Source of the DNA: Microbacterium pullorum
GTDB taxonomy: Bacteria; Actinomycetota; Actinomycetes; Actinomycetales; Microbacteriaceae
Length of the DNA stretch: 64,000 bases
Direction of reading: 5' to 3'
Assembly (NCBI RefSeq): GCF_014836535.1
Contig: NZ_JACSQP010000001.1
Coordinates: 188,849-252,848 of the forward strand
The translations under genes and the position numbers were made by a program. The notes under the pieces are model-generated. The model was not told the origin of the DNA and did no database searches. It saw nothing but the letters and a program-made list of their open reading frames with translations. Each line of letters begins with the position of its first letter. Position 1 is the first letter of the stretch. This document shows positions 17,498 through 25,247 of the stretch, piece after piece.

Positions 17498-18965
17498 GGC
17501 GGCCGTGCAGCGCGGCGGTCGCGTCGTTCATGCCGACGAGCTCCACCGTGGCGCCTCGCTGGGCGTACTTGGTGACGATCGCATCCAGCGCGGCGACCGT
17601 GGAGGCATCCCACACGTGCGAGCGGGTCATGTCGATCACGATGCGGCTGGGGTCGGCGGCGTAGTCGAACTGCGTGGTGAGGTCGTTGCTCGAGGCGAAG
17701 AACAGCTCGCCGTCGACGGTGTAGCACGCGACGGCGCCGTCGTCGGTGAGGGTGCGGCTGACGGTGGTGAAGTGCGCGACGCGGCGGGCGAAGGCGACCA
17801 TCGCGGCGAGTACGCCCACAGCGACCCCGACCGCGAGGTTGTGGGTCCATACGGTGGCGGCGACCGTGACGAGCATGACGAGGGTCTCGCTGCGCGGCAT
17901 CCGTTTCAGGGTCGAGGGTCGGATGCTGTGCCAGTCGAAGGTCGCGACCGAGACGAGCACCATGACCGCCACGAGCGCGGCCATCGGGATGATCGCGACG
18001 ACGTCGCCGAGCGCCACGACGAGGACGAGCAGGAACACTCCCGCCAGGAACGTCGAGATGCGGGTGCGGGCGCCCGAGGCCTTCACGTTGATCATCGTCT
18101 GGCCGATCATGGCGCAGCCGCCCATGCCGCCGAACAGGCCCGACGCGACGTTGGCGACGCCCTGGCCCCACGCCTCACGGGTCTTGCGGGAGGGGGTGCC
18201 GGTGATGTCGTCGACGAGCTTGGCGGTCATGAGCGACTCCAGCAGCCCCACCACCGCCATCGCCAGGGCGTACGGCGCGATGATCTGCAGCGTCTCCCAC
18301 TCCAGCGGCACGTGCGGGATGAACAGCTGGGGAAGGCTCTGCGGCAGCGCGCCCTGATCGCCGACCGTCGGCACGGCGATGCCGAACACCACCACGACGA
18401 CGGTGAGCACGACGATCGCGACCAGCGGCGCCGGCACGGCCTTGGTCAGGCGCGGCCAGAGATACAGGATGCCGAGCCCCGCCAGCACGAGCGGGTACAC
18501 CGCCCACGGCACGTCGATGAGCTGCGGCATCTGCGAGAGGAACACCAGGATCGCCAGCGCGTTGACGAAGCCGACCATGACGCTGCGCGGGATGAAGCGC
18601 ATGAGCCTCGCCACCCCGAGCACGGCGAAGATGATCTGCAGCACCCCCGCCAGCAGCACCGTCGCGATGAGGTAGTCGAAGCCGTGCTCGCGGGCGACGG
18701 GGGCGACGACGAGGGCGACCGCCCCGGTGGCGGCGCTGATCATCGCGGGGCGGCCGCCGGTGAAGGCGATGACGACCGCCATGACGAACGACGAGAAGAG
18801 CCCCACGCGCGGGTCGACGCCCACGATGAGTGAGAAGGCGATCGACTCGGGGATGAGTGCGATGGCCACGACGACACCCGCGAGGGCCTCACGGGTCAGC
18901 AGCCGGGGGCTGCGCAGGGCCTGCAGGACGGTGGGCTCGATGCGGTGGCGGGCGGCGACGGACAC
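17484..18965 (-). CDS. SulP family anion transporter with STAS domain
   Basis: 493 residues. The SLC26/SulP signature runs through LAGVVVAIALIPESIAFSLI, GVDPRVGLFSSFVMAVV and GGRPAMISAATGAVALVVAP, followed by further helices. GLFGGMGGCAMIGQTMINV is typical of the family's transport domain. A compact STAS domain sits at about 400-490 (GELFFASSNDLTTQF, then VIDMTRSHVWDASTVAALDAI). Substrate could be sulfate, bicarbonate or another anion; no partner gene nearby decides. The N-terminus is short, as in bacterial members. It is convergent and overlapping with the upstream-listed membrane protein. Confidence 0.93.
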   Translation of the reverse strand: MSVAARHRIEPTVLQALRSPRLLTREALAGVVVAIALIPESIAFSLIVGVDPRVGLFSSFVMAVVIAFTGGRPAMISAATGAVALVVAPVAREHGFDYLIATVLLAGVLQIIFAVLGVARLMRFIPRSVMVGFVNALAILVFLSQMPQLIDVPWAVYPLVLAGLGILYLWPRLTKAVPAPLVAIVVLTVVVVVFGIAVPTVGDQGALPQSLPQLFIPHVPLEWETLQIIAPYALAMAVVGLLESLMTAKLVDDITGTPSRKTREAWGQGVANVASGLFGGMGGCAMIGQTMINVKASGARTRISTFLAGVFLLVLVVALGDVVAIIPMAALVAVMVLVSVATFDWHSIRPSTLKRMPRSETLVMLVTVAATVWTHNLAVGVAVGVLAAMVAFARRVAHFTTVSRTLTDDGAVACYTVDGELFFASSNDLTTQFDYAADPSRIVIDMTRSHVWDASTVAALDAIVTKYAQRGATVELVGMNDATAALHGRLSDG

Positions 18966-19040
18966 ACGAACTCCTGATCGGGGGATGCCGCGACGGCGAC
19001 TCGTCGATTCTACGTTCGCCGCCGCCCCTAGGCTCGACGG

Positions 19041-19550
19041 GTGATCTCACGCACCTTCGACGACGGCGCGCTACTGCGCGCCGCCCGCCCGGGCGACGAA
19101 CCCGGCATCCTCGCCCGCATCGTGGACCTCGCCGTCTACGAACGGGAGCCCGATGCGGTGGCGAACACGGCGCCGGCGTTGACCGAATCGCTCTTCGGTG
19201 CCGAGCCGCGCGTGTTCGCACACGTCGTGGAACGCGAGGGGGAGATCCTCGGCATCGCGATCTGGTTCCTCACCTACTCGACGTGGACCGGTCGCCACGG
19301 CATCTGGCTCGAGGACCTCTACGTGCACGAGCAGCACCGGGGGAGCGGCTACGGCAAGGCGCTCATCGCCTCGCTCGCGCAGCTGTGCCTCGAGCGCGAG
19401 TACTCGCGGCTGGAGTGGACGGTGCTGGATTGGAACGCGCCGTCGATCGCGTTCTACCGTGCGATCGGGGCGGAGCCGCTCGAGGAGTGGACGACGCAGC
19501 GGCTCACCGGCGACGCGCTGGTGCGCCTCGGGGACTCCGCGCGGGGATAA
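19041..19550 (+). CDS. GNAT family N-acetyltransferase
   Basis: 169 residues from a GTG at 19041. A complete GNAT fold is visible: LLRAARPGDEPGILARI, IAIWFLTYSTWTGRHGIWLEDLYV, the acetyl-CoA loop EQHRGSGYGKALIASLA and the C-terminal WNAPSIAFYRAIGAEP. The LEDLYV strand and TYSTWTG loop are those of the diamine (spermidine/spermine-like) acetyltransferase branch. Polyamine or a related amine is a plausible but unproven acceptor. It is divergent from sulP with a 75-base gap. Confidence 0.92.
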   Translation: MISRTFDDGALLRAARPGDEPGILARIVDLAVYEREPDAVANTAPALTESLFGAEPRVFAHVVEREGEILGIAIWFLTYSTWTGRHGIWLEDLYVHEQHRGSGYGKALIASLAQLCLEREYSRLEWTVLDWNAPSIAFYRAIGAEPLEEWTTQRLTGDALVRLGDSARG

Positions 19551-19643
19551 CAGACGTGTCTGCGGCGGGCAACCCCTTCGGGCTCGACGCCCGGGCGTTA
19601 CACGATGGGTGTCCATCATCTCGTTCGGAGAAAGGAACGCCCC

Positions 19644-20096
19644 ATGGCCCGCATCACCGAGAGCATCGATGTCAACGTCCCCGTGACGGTCGCCTACAAC
19701 CAGTGGACGCAGTTCGAATCGTTCCCGCAGTTCCTCGAGTTCGTCGACTCGATCACGCAGGGCGACGACCAGACCACGCTGTGGAAGGTGAGCGTTGCCG
19801 GTGTCGAGCACGAGTTCACCGCCAAGATCACCGAGCAGCACCCGGATGAGCGCGTCGCGTGGAACAGCATCACGGGAGATGTGAATCACGCCGGCGTCGT
19901 GACGTTCCACCGCCTGGACGACAACACCACGCGTGTGACGGTGCAGCTGGACTGGGAGCCCGAAGGGTTCCGCGAGAAGGTCGGCGCGGCCATCGGCTGG
20001 GACGACCACGCCGTGAAGAAGGACCTGCGCAAGTTCAAGGAGTTCATCGAGTCGCGCGGCACCGAGACCGGCGCCTGGCGCGGCGACATCAGCTGA
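19644..20096 (+). CDS. SRPBCC family (START-like) protein
   Basis: 150 residues. The Bet v1/START-like fold is visible from ITESIDVNVPVTVAYNQWTQ, then FPQFLEFVDSITQGDDQTT, TEQHPDERVAWNSITGDVNH and TRVTVQLDWEPEGF. This is the polyketide-cyclase/CoQ10-binding subfamily, common as small hydrophobic-ligand binders in actinobacteria. No ligand is known. GGAG with AAAGGAA (19627-19637) precedes the ATG at 19644. A strong terminator follows at 20110-20144. Confidence 0.9.
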   Translation: MARITESIDVNVPVTVAYNQWTQFESFPQFLEFVDSITQGDDQTTLWKVSVAGVEHEFTAKITEQHPDERVAWNSITGDVNHAGVVTFHRLDDNTTRVTVQLDWEPEGFREKVGAAIGWDDHAVKKDLRKFKEFIESRGTETGAWRGDIS

Positions 20097-20109
20097 CCCG
20101 CAGTCTTCG

Positions 20110-20144
20110 AGACCCCGCCGCGCCCCTCCGGGACGGCGGGGTCT
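20110..20144 (+). terminator. Terminator hairpin after the SRPBCC gene
   Basis: An 11-bp stem AGACCCCGCCG (20110-20120) pairs with CGGCGGGGTCT (20134-20144) around a 13-base loop, followed by TCG. It starts 14 bases after the stop codon. Confidence 0.8.
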
Positions 20145-20200
20145 TCGCGTCGGGGCGTGCGCGCGGCATCCGCTCTCGGCGCCTCCGTAAGCTGGAACCC

Positions 20201-20932
20201 GTGCCCTCCGTCCTCAACGTCTCGGCGTACCTGTTCACGCGGATCGACGACCGCGACCGGCTGCGGCCGTTGCTGCTCGGTCGCGCGGATGCCGCGGGGC
20301 TGAAGGGCACGATCATCCTCGCCGAGGAGGGGATCAACCTGTTCCTCGCCGGCGCGGCCGACACCGTGCGCGGGTTCATCGACGTGCTGCGTGCCGACGC
20401 GCGGTTCGCCGCGCTCACGGTGAAGGAGAGCTGGTCCGACGAGCAGCCGTTCGGCAAGATGCTGGTCAAGCTCAAGCGCGAGATCATCCGCATGGACCGC
20501 CCGACCATCCGGCCCGAGGCCGGACGCGCCCCCGCCGTCGCCCCCGCGATGCTGCGGCGCTGGCTCGACCAGGGGCACGACGACGACGGCCGGCCGGTCG
20601 TGCTGCTGGACACCCGCAACGCGTTCGAAGTCGACTACGGCACGTTCGCCGATGCCGTCGACTGGCGCATCGAGCGGTTCACGCAGTTCCCGGATGCCGC
20701 GGCGTCGCATCGCGACGATCTCGCGGGCAAGACGGTCGTGAGCTTCTGCACCGGCGGGATCCGGTGCGAGAAGGCGGCCATCCACCTGCGCGAACAGGGC
20801 GTGGCGGCGTTCCAGCTCGACGGCGGCATCCTCGGCTACTTCGAGCAGGTCGGCGGCGCCCACTGGGAGGGCGAGTGCTTCGTGTTCGACGAGCGCGAGG
20901 CGCTGTCCCCGGATCTCGCCCCGCGCCCCTGA
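20201..20932 (+). CDS. trhO: tRNA U34 hydroxylase TrhO (rhodanese-related)
   Basis: 243 residues from a GTG at 20201. An N-terminal acylphosphatase-like domain (GLKGTIILAEEGINLFLAG, FGKMLVKLKREIIRM) precedes a rhodanese domain (VVLLDTRNAFEVDYGTF) with catalytic Cys near residue 183 in FCTGGIRCEKAA. This is the YceA/TrhO layout. The family catalyses oxygen-dependent 5-hydroxylation of uridine 34 in tRNA. The protein is slightly shorter than the E. coli version, lacking the zinc-like C-terminal extension. The start was chosen at the end of a 5' region with no better ATG. Confidence 0.9.
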   Translation: MPSVLNVSAYLFTRIDDRDRLRPLLLGRADAAGLKGTIILAEEGINLFLAGAADTVRGFIDVLRADARFAALTVKESWSDEQPFGKMLVKLKREIIRMDRPTIRPEAGRAPAVAPAMLRRWLDQGHDDDGRPVVLLDTRNAFEVDYGTFADAVDWRIERFTQFPDAAASHRDDLAGKTVVSFCTGGIRCEKAAIHLREQGVAAFQLDGGILGYFEQVGGAHWEGECFVFDEREALSPDLAPRP

Positions 20933-21017
20933 CCGCGCGCGCCTGAGCCGCGCGCCCCTCCGCCCCCGGGCGGCCTGCCGGCCTGCGGCATCCGTCGCCC
21001 GCGTCGCGCATACCCAT

Positions 21018-21092
21018 CCCGCGAGAAACCAGAACTCGGTTGACACATCACGCGGTGCGGTGTGTCTCAACCGAGAAGTGGTTTCTCGCGGG
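21018..21092. repeat. Dispersed hairpin element, copy B
   Basis: The outer 14-bp perfect stem is CCCGCGAGAAACCA (21018-21031) with 21079-21092. An inner stem 21035-21043 (CTCGGTTGA) pairs with 21067-21075 and is followed by ACACA/TGTGT pairing. The apical region has CACGCGGTGCGGTGTGTC, one base different from copy A at 11140-11157, and the same GAAGTGG follows. It lies in the 345-base gap (20933-21277) between trhO and the MFS gene. Confidence 0.85.
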
Positions 21093-21160
21093 GGTGGGCG
21101 CGGGCGCGGCGGAGGGTGGGCGCGGGACGCGGACTGGGGCTGACAGGCCCCTCATAGGCG

Positions 21161-21262
21161 ATGCGCGGTATCCTGGAAGACGTGCGTCTGCAGCAAGCGG
21201 CGCACGAAACGGTGCATCTACCTGCTGGAAAGGCAAGGCGGCACATTCCCCCGCCCCGCTGA
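21161..21262 (+). CDS. Possible 33-residue leader peptide upstream of MFS transporter
   Basis: A short open frame (MRGILEDVRLQQAAHETVHL, then PAGKARRHIPPPR) stops 15 bases before the MFS start codon. No clear ribosome-binding site precedes the ATG at 21161, though leaderless translation is possible. Its composition is not like neighbouring genes. It could be a translated leader controlling the transporter, or simply an untranslated leader with a chance frame. The remaining 20933-21017 and 21093-21160 stretches hold nothing I recognise. Confidence 0.3.
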   Translation: MRGILEDVRLQQAAHETVHLPAGKARRHIPPPR

Positions 21263-21277
21263 ACGAGGTGTTCCACC

Positions 21278-22561
21278 ATGTCCGCACGTGCCGCCGACGA
21301 CCGATCGTTGATCGCCCACACCGGCCGGTGGTACTTCCCGATCGCGTTCGTCGCGCGCCTGCCGTTCGCGATGATGGTCGTCGGGGTGCTGACCTTCGTC
21401 GTCTCGGTGACCGGCTCCGTCGCGCTCGGCGGCCTCACCTCGGCCGCTGTGGGCGTCGGCACCGTCATCGCCGGTCCGCTGATCGGCGATGCCGTCGACC
21501 GTCACGGGCAGCGGCGCGTGTTGGTGCCGCTGGGGCTCGCGAACAGCGCACTGCTGGCCACCTTCCCCTTCGTCGTCACCGCCGGGGCCCCCGACTGGCT
21601 CATGCTGCTGGCAGCTTTCGGCATCGGCGTCTCCGCTCCGCAGGCCGCAGCGATGTCGCGCAGCCGCCTCATGGCGATCATCGGCCAGCGGCTGTCGCCG
21701 CAACGCCGCGAGCGTACCTTCTCGCGCACGATGGCCTACGAATCGGCGGCCGACGAAACCGCGTTCGTCATCGGGCCGGTCGTGGTCGGCCTCCTCGCCG
21801 CCCTCATCGCCCCGTGGGCGCCCATCGCGGGCGCCGCGGCGCTGAGTTTCGTGTTCGTGACGGCGTTCGCGCTGCACCCGACCTCACGGGTCGGTGCGGC
21901 CGCGGGTGACGAGCCGGCAGAGATCGCCCCCGCCCGTGAGCTGCTGCGCGCGCCCGTGCTGGTGCTCGTGGCCGCGACGTTCTCGGTGGGCATGTTCTTC
22001 GGCGCGACGCTGACCTCGCTCACGGCGTTCATGGCGTCGCAGGGCGATGTGGATTCCGCTTCGCTTCTGTACGGGCTGATGGGCATCGGGTCGGCGGTGC
22101 TGGCACTGTCGGTCGCGCTCCTGCCCGCGCGCTTCGCGCTGCGCTGGCGCTGGATGCTGTTCGCCGGTGTGCTCGCCGTCGCCACCCTCGGCTTCACGCT
22201 CAGCGGCACGGTATCGGGGGTCACCGTCATGTTGTGCCTCATGGGCCTCGGTGTCGGGCCGACGCTCGTGACGCTGTTCAGTCTCGCCGGCACCCGCAGC
22301 CCGCTGGGCCGTTCGGCGACGGTCATGACGGTGCTCGGGTCGGCGATGGCGCTGGCACAGTCCGTCGCCGCGGCCGTCACGGGTGCCGTGGCCGAGAACG
22401 TCGGCGTCGGGGTTGCGATGGTGCTGCCGTTGGTGGCGGCGGCGCTCGTGCTCGTCTTCGGCGTCATGAACCTCTTCGTCGAGCGGCGCGGGCGGGCGGC
22501 GACGGCCGGTGCGGCATCCGTCCCCGCCGCGCGCCTGCTGCCCGTCGGCGATCGGGCCTAG
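21278..22561 (+). CDS. MFS transporter
   Basis: 427 residues with twelve predicted membrane helices. The loop between helices 2 and 3 (GPLIGDAVDRHGQRRVLVPLG) carries the major-facilitator signature D-R-x-G-x-R-R, repeated weakly in the second half. The AYESAADETAFVIGPVVVG segment matches the antiporter motif C position in drug-type exporters. This suggests efflux, but the substrate is unknown. The ATG at 21278 follows GAGG (21266-21269). It is convergent with the reductase at 22569, leaving a seven-base gap. Confidence 0.92.
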   Translation: MSARAADDRSLIAHTGRWYFPIAFVARLPFAMMVVGVLTFVVSVTGSVALGGLTSAAVGVGTVIAGPLIGDAVDRHGQRRVLVPLGLANSALLATFPFVVTAGAPDWLMLLAAFGIGVSAPQAAAMSRSRLMAIIGQRLSPQRRERTFSRTMAYESAADETAFVIGPVVVGLLAALIAPWAPIAGAAALSFVFVTAFALHPTSRVGAAAGDEPAEIAPARELLRAPVLVLVAATFSVGMFFGATLTSLTAFMASQGDVDSASLLYGLMGIGSAVLALSVALLPARFALRWRWMLFAGVLAVATLGFTLSGTVSGVTVMLCLMGLGVGPTLVTLFSLAGTRSPLGRSATVMTVLGSAMALAQSVAAAVTGAVAENVGVGVAMVLPLVAAALVLVFGVMNLFVERRGRAATAGAASVPAARLLPVGDRA

Positions 22562-22568
22562 TCCCGCG

Positions 22569-23180
22569 TCACGACGCCGGCGGCGCGGGGTAGGGGCGCT
22601 CCTTCAGGAGTGTGGCCAGGTGGGCGGCGTGGCGCGCGAGTGTCCGGGTCGTGGTCGCGACCTTCTCGGGCGTCTCGTCGAGGTCGTTGTAGTCGGTCGA
22701 GTGCATGGCCTCGCCGTTCCAGTACACCCCGCCCTGCGACGGGACGGTGAAGCCGACGTCGTTGAGGCCCTGGAAGGCATCGGCGATGATCGCGTGCGCA
22801 CCATCCTCGTTGCCGACCACGGCCACGACCGCGACCTTTCCGGCCAGGAGCGGGCGGCCGTCGTCGTCGGTCTCGGAGATGTCGGCATCGAGGCGTTCGA
22901 GCACGCGCTGCGCGACAGAGGACATGTGTCCCATCCACGTGGGCGTCGCGAAGACGAGGATGTCGGCTGCCAGCACGCGCCCGCGGATGGTCGGCCATTC
23001 GTCGCCGTCGCCCATGTCGGCCTCGACGCCGGGCTTGACGTCGTGATCGACGACGCGGATGCTCTCACCCTGCACGTCATGGGAGGCGAGGGCGTCGAGC
23101 ACCTGCTGGGCGAGCAGCTGGCTGCTGGATTCGGCGGGAGAGGGCTTGAGGGTGCAGTTGAGTACGAGTGCGCGGAGCAT
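22569..23180 (-). CDS. NADPH-dependent FMN reductase/flavodoxin-like protein
   Basis: 203 residues. The flavodoxin-like fold starts RALVLNCTLKPSPAESSSQ, a phosphate-binding loop of the FMN reductase family. ADILVFATPTWMGHMSSVAQRVLERLD and GKVAVVAVVGNEDGAHAI line the flavin. The C-terminal half (GGVYWNGEAMHSTDYNDLDE) is like the WrbA/NAD(P)H-oxidoreductase group found widely in actinobacteria. It probably reduces quinones or free flavin. The ATG at 23180 has GAAAGGAC eight bases upstream. Confidence 0.9.
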   Translation of the reverse strand: MLRALVLNCTLKPSPAESSSQLLAQQVLDALASHDVQGESIRVVDHDVKPGVEADMGDGDEWPTIRGRVLAADILVFATPTWMGHMSSVAQRVLERLDADISETDDDGRPLLAGKVAVVAVVGNEDGAHAIIADAFQGLNDVGFTVPSQGGVYWNGEAMHSTDYNDLDETPEKVATTTRTLARHAAHLATLLKERPYPAPPAS

Positions 23181-23266
23181 GGGGGTCCTTTCCGTTTCAC
23201 CCCACGCTAAGAAACCATCCGCGCCGGTGCGCAGGGGTTGACAGCCTCAGCCGTCCCTGCGAGTGC

Positions 23267-24148
23267 TCACTCGCGCCAGGTGATGTCGGCGGCGGCGATG
23301 CGACGGGCGGCCTCTTCGGCGGGCACATGCTCGCCGACGTCGGCGCCGCGGCCGAGCGAGACGGGGGAATGGACCACCGTGTCGGCGTACACGTGCACGA
23401 GGTTGTATCCCTGCGCGGCGTCCTGGCCACGGGTGGAGCCCACGACGCCGGCGAGATCCTGGCCGTACGCGCTCGAGGATGCCACGGCCACCGGGATCCC
23501 CGCGAACGTCCCGAAGGAGGGGTGGTGCACGTGACCGGAGAGGATCGCGCGCACGTCCGAACCGCGCAGCACCTCCGCGAGTGCGGCCTGTCCCCGCAGC
23601 TCCACGGTGACCGCGAGGTCGAGAACGGTCGGCAGCGGCGGGTGATGCACGACGAGGAGGCTTCCCTCGGGGGCCGGCCGCGACAGCTCGTCGCGCAGCC
23701 ACGCCGCCTGTTCCGGGCCGATCTCGCCCCAGTGTGCGCCGGGCACGGTCGAATCGAGCACCAGCACGCGCAGTCCGCCGAACCACCGGGCGAAGCAGAC
23801 GGGCGATCTCGGGTCGGCGGCGTCGTCCAGCGGCAGCTCCGCGCGCATCGCGGCGCGGTCGTCGTGGTTGCCCGGCGCCCACACGACCTCGGCTCCGAGC
23901 CGCTCGGCGATCGGCTCCACGAGCGCGCGCAGGCGCCGGTACGCCGACCGATCGCCGCGATCGACCAGATCGCCCGCCAGCAGCAGCGCGTCGGGGCGCA
24001 GTCCGCTCGATTCGATCCGTTCCAGCAGCAGCGCCAGGTGTCCGTCGGCGTCGGCCGCGCCGTACAAGAGGGAGCGCTCGCCGGGCAGATGCGTGTCGGC
24101 CAGATGCACGAAGGTCTTCGCGGGCCGCGGGTGTTCGCTGAGGATCAT
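23267..24148 (-). CDS. Calcineurin-like metallophosphoesterase (CpdA/Icc-like)
   Basis: 293 residues. The full set of metallophosphoesterase motifs is visible: FVHLADTHLPG, LLLAGDLVDRGD, VVWAPGNHDDR, LLVVHHPP, ILSGHVHHPSF. This arrangement matches the class III cyclic-nucleotide/glycerophosphodiester phosphodiesterases (Icc/CpdA/GpdQ). Being last in an operon with an ABC importer, it may cleave the imported phospho-compound; this is inference from context. The ATG at 24148 has AAGGA nine bases upstream. Seventy bases separate it from the LacI stop. Confidence 0.9.
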   Translation of the reverse strand: MILSEHPRPAKTFVHLADTHLPGERSLLYGAADADGHLALLLERIESSGLRPDALLLAGDLVDRGDRSAYRRLRALVEPIAERLGAEVVWAPGNHDDRAAMRAELPLDDAADPRSPVCFARWFGGLRVLVLDSTVPGAHWGEIGPEQAAWLRDELSRPAPEGSLLVVHHPPLPTVLDLAVTVELRGQAALAEVLRGSDVRAILSGHVHHPSFGTFAGIPVAVASSSAYGQDLAGVVGSTRGQDAAQGYNLVHVYADTVVHSPVSLGRGADVGEHVPAEEAARRIAAADITWRE

Positions 24149-24218
24149 CGGGTCGTTCCTTGAAGGGAGTCTCGGGTCGGGTGAGGGTGCGTCGCGGGAG
24201 CAGCCGGCGCGGGTCGCG

Positions 24219-25247
24219 TCACAGCAGCACAGCGGCGGTCGTGCCGGCGACGAGCGGCCCGGCATACGAGCGGCGCACCAGGTCGTCGGAGTCGGAATCG
24301 GTGTCGAGCAGGTGCTGCATGGCGGCGACGGTCTCGCGCGCCACCGCTTCCACCGGGACGCGCACCGTCGTGAGCCCCAGCAGGTCGGCGCCGGGCAGGA
24401 TGCCGTCGCACCCGGTGACGCTGAAGTCTGCGGGAACCCTCATGCCGGCATCCCGCGCCGCGCGCAGCACGGCGAGCTGCCGGTAGTCCGACGGGCACAT
24501 GACGGCGGTGACCCGGCCGGCGGATGCCAGGGCGAGCGCGGCGTCCACGCCCTCGGCGGGTCCCGCCCCCACCGCGATGGGGGTGACCTCGACCCCGGCG
24601 GACTCCAGGTGCTCGCGCATCGCGGTGACGCGCACATGCTCGGGGAAGGATGCCGCGGGGTCGGTGGCCAGCACCGCGACACGGCGGTGGCCGAGGCTGT
24701 GGACGTGCGCCGCGAGCAGCGCGCCGTGGGACTGCTCGTCGTAGGCGACGGAGTGCACGCGGTCGCCTGTGGCATCCCTGCCCGCGCGGATGATCGGCAC
24801 CTGGTCGGCGAACGGTTCGAGCTGCGCGTTGGTCACGCCGCCCGTTGCGACGATGAGGCCGGCGACACGCATGCCCAGCAGACGCTGCAGCGCCGTGACC
24901 TGCTTCGTGCCGCCGCTGTCGGCGCCGATCGTCACGGTGACGAGGTCCAGCCCGCATCGGTTGGCTTCGTCCTGCAGGCACGAGAACAGCAGGCCGTATG
25001 CCGGGTTGCTCGCGTCGCGCAGCAGCAGACCGACCGTGCCGGTGCGTCCCGCTGCGAGTTCCGCAGCCATCGTGTTCGGCACGTAGCCGAGGCGTTCGCT
25101 GATGTCGAGGATGCGTGCGCGGGTCTGTTCCGCGAAGCGTCCCTCGCCCTTGAGCGCGCGGGTCGCCGTGGCACGGGACACCCCCGCCGCCGCGGCGACG
25201 TCGCTGATGGTCACCCGCAGTGGGGGACGATCAGGCGCATCGGTCAT
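24219..25247 (-). CDS. LacI family transcriptional regulator
   Basis: 342 residues. The LacI helix-turn-helix and hinge are VTISDVAAAAGVSRATATRA with ILDISERLGYVPNTMAAELA. The effector domain shows VGLLLRDASNPAYGLLFSCL, RVAGLIVATGG and VTAVMCPSDYRQLAVL. The ATG overlaps the permease stop (ATGA at 25244-25247), so the regulator is made with its transporter. A palindromic TTGTG-N7-CACAA at 29307-29323 in front of the operon is the best candidate operator. The effector is probably the transported ligand. Confidence 0.93.
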   Translation of the reverse strand: MTDAPDRPPLRVTISDVAAAAGVSRATATRALKGEGRFAEQTRARILDISERLGYVPNTMAAELAAGRTGTVGLLLRDASNPAYGLLFSCLQDEANRCGLDLVTVTIGADSGGTKQVTALQRLLGMRVAGLIVATGGVTNAQLEPFADQVPIIRAGRDATGDRVHSVAYDEQSHGALLAAHVHSLGHRRVAVLATDPAASFPEHVRVTAMREHLESAGVEVTPIAVGAGPAEGVDAALALASAGRVTAVMCPSDYRQLAVLRAARDAGMRVPADFSVTGCDGILPGADLLGLTTVRVPVEAVARETVAAMQHLLDTDSDSDDLVRRSYAGPLVAGTTAAVLL

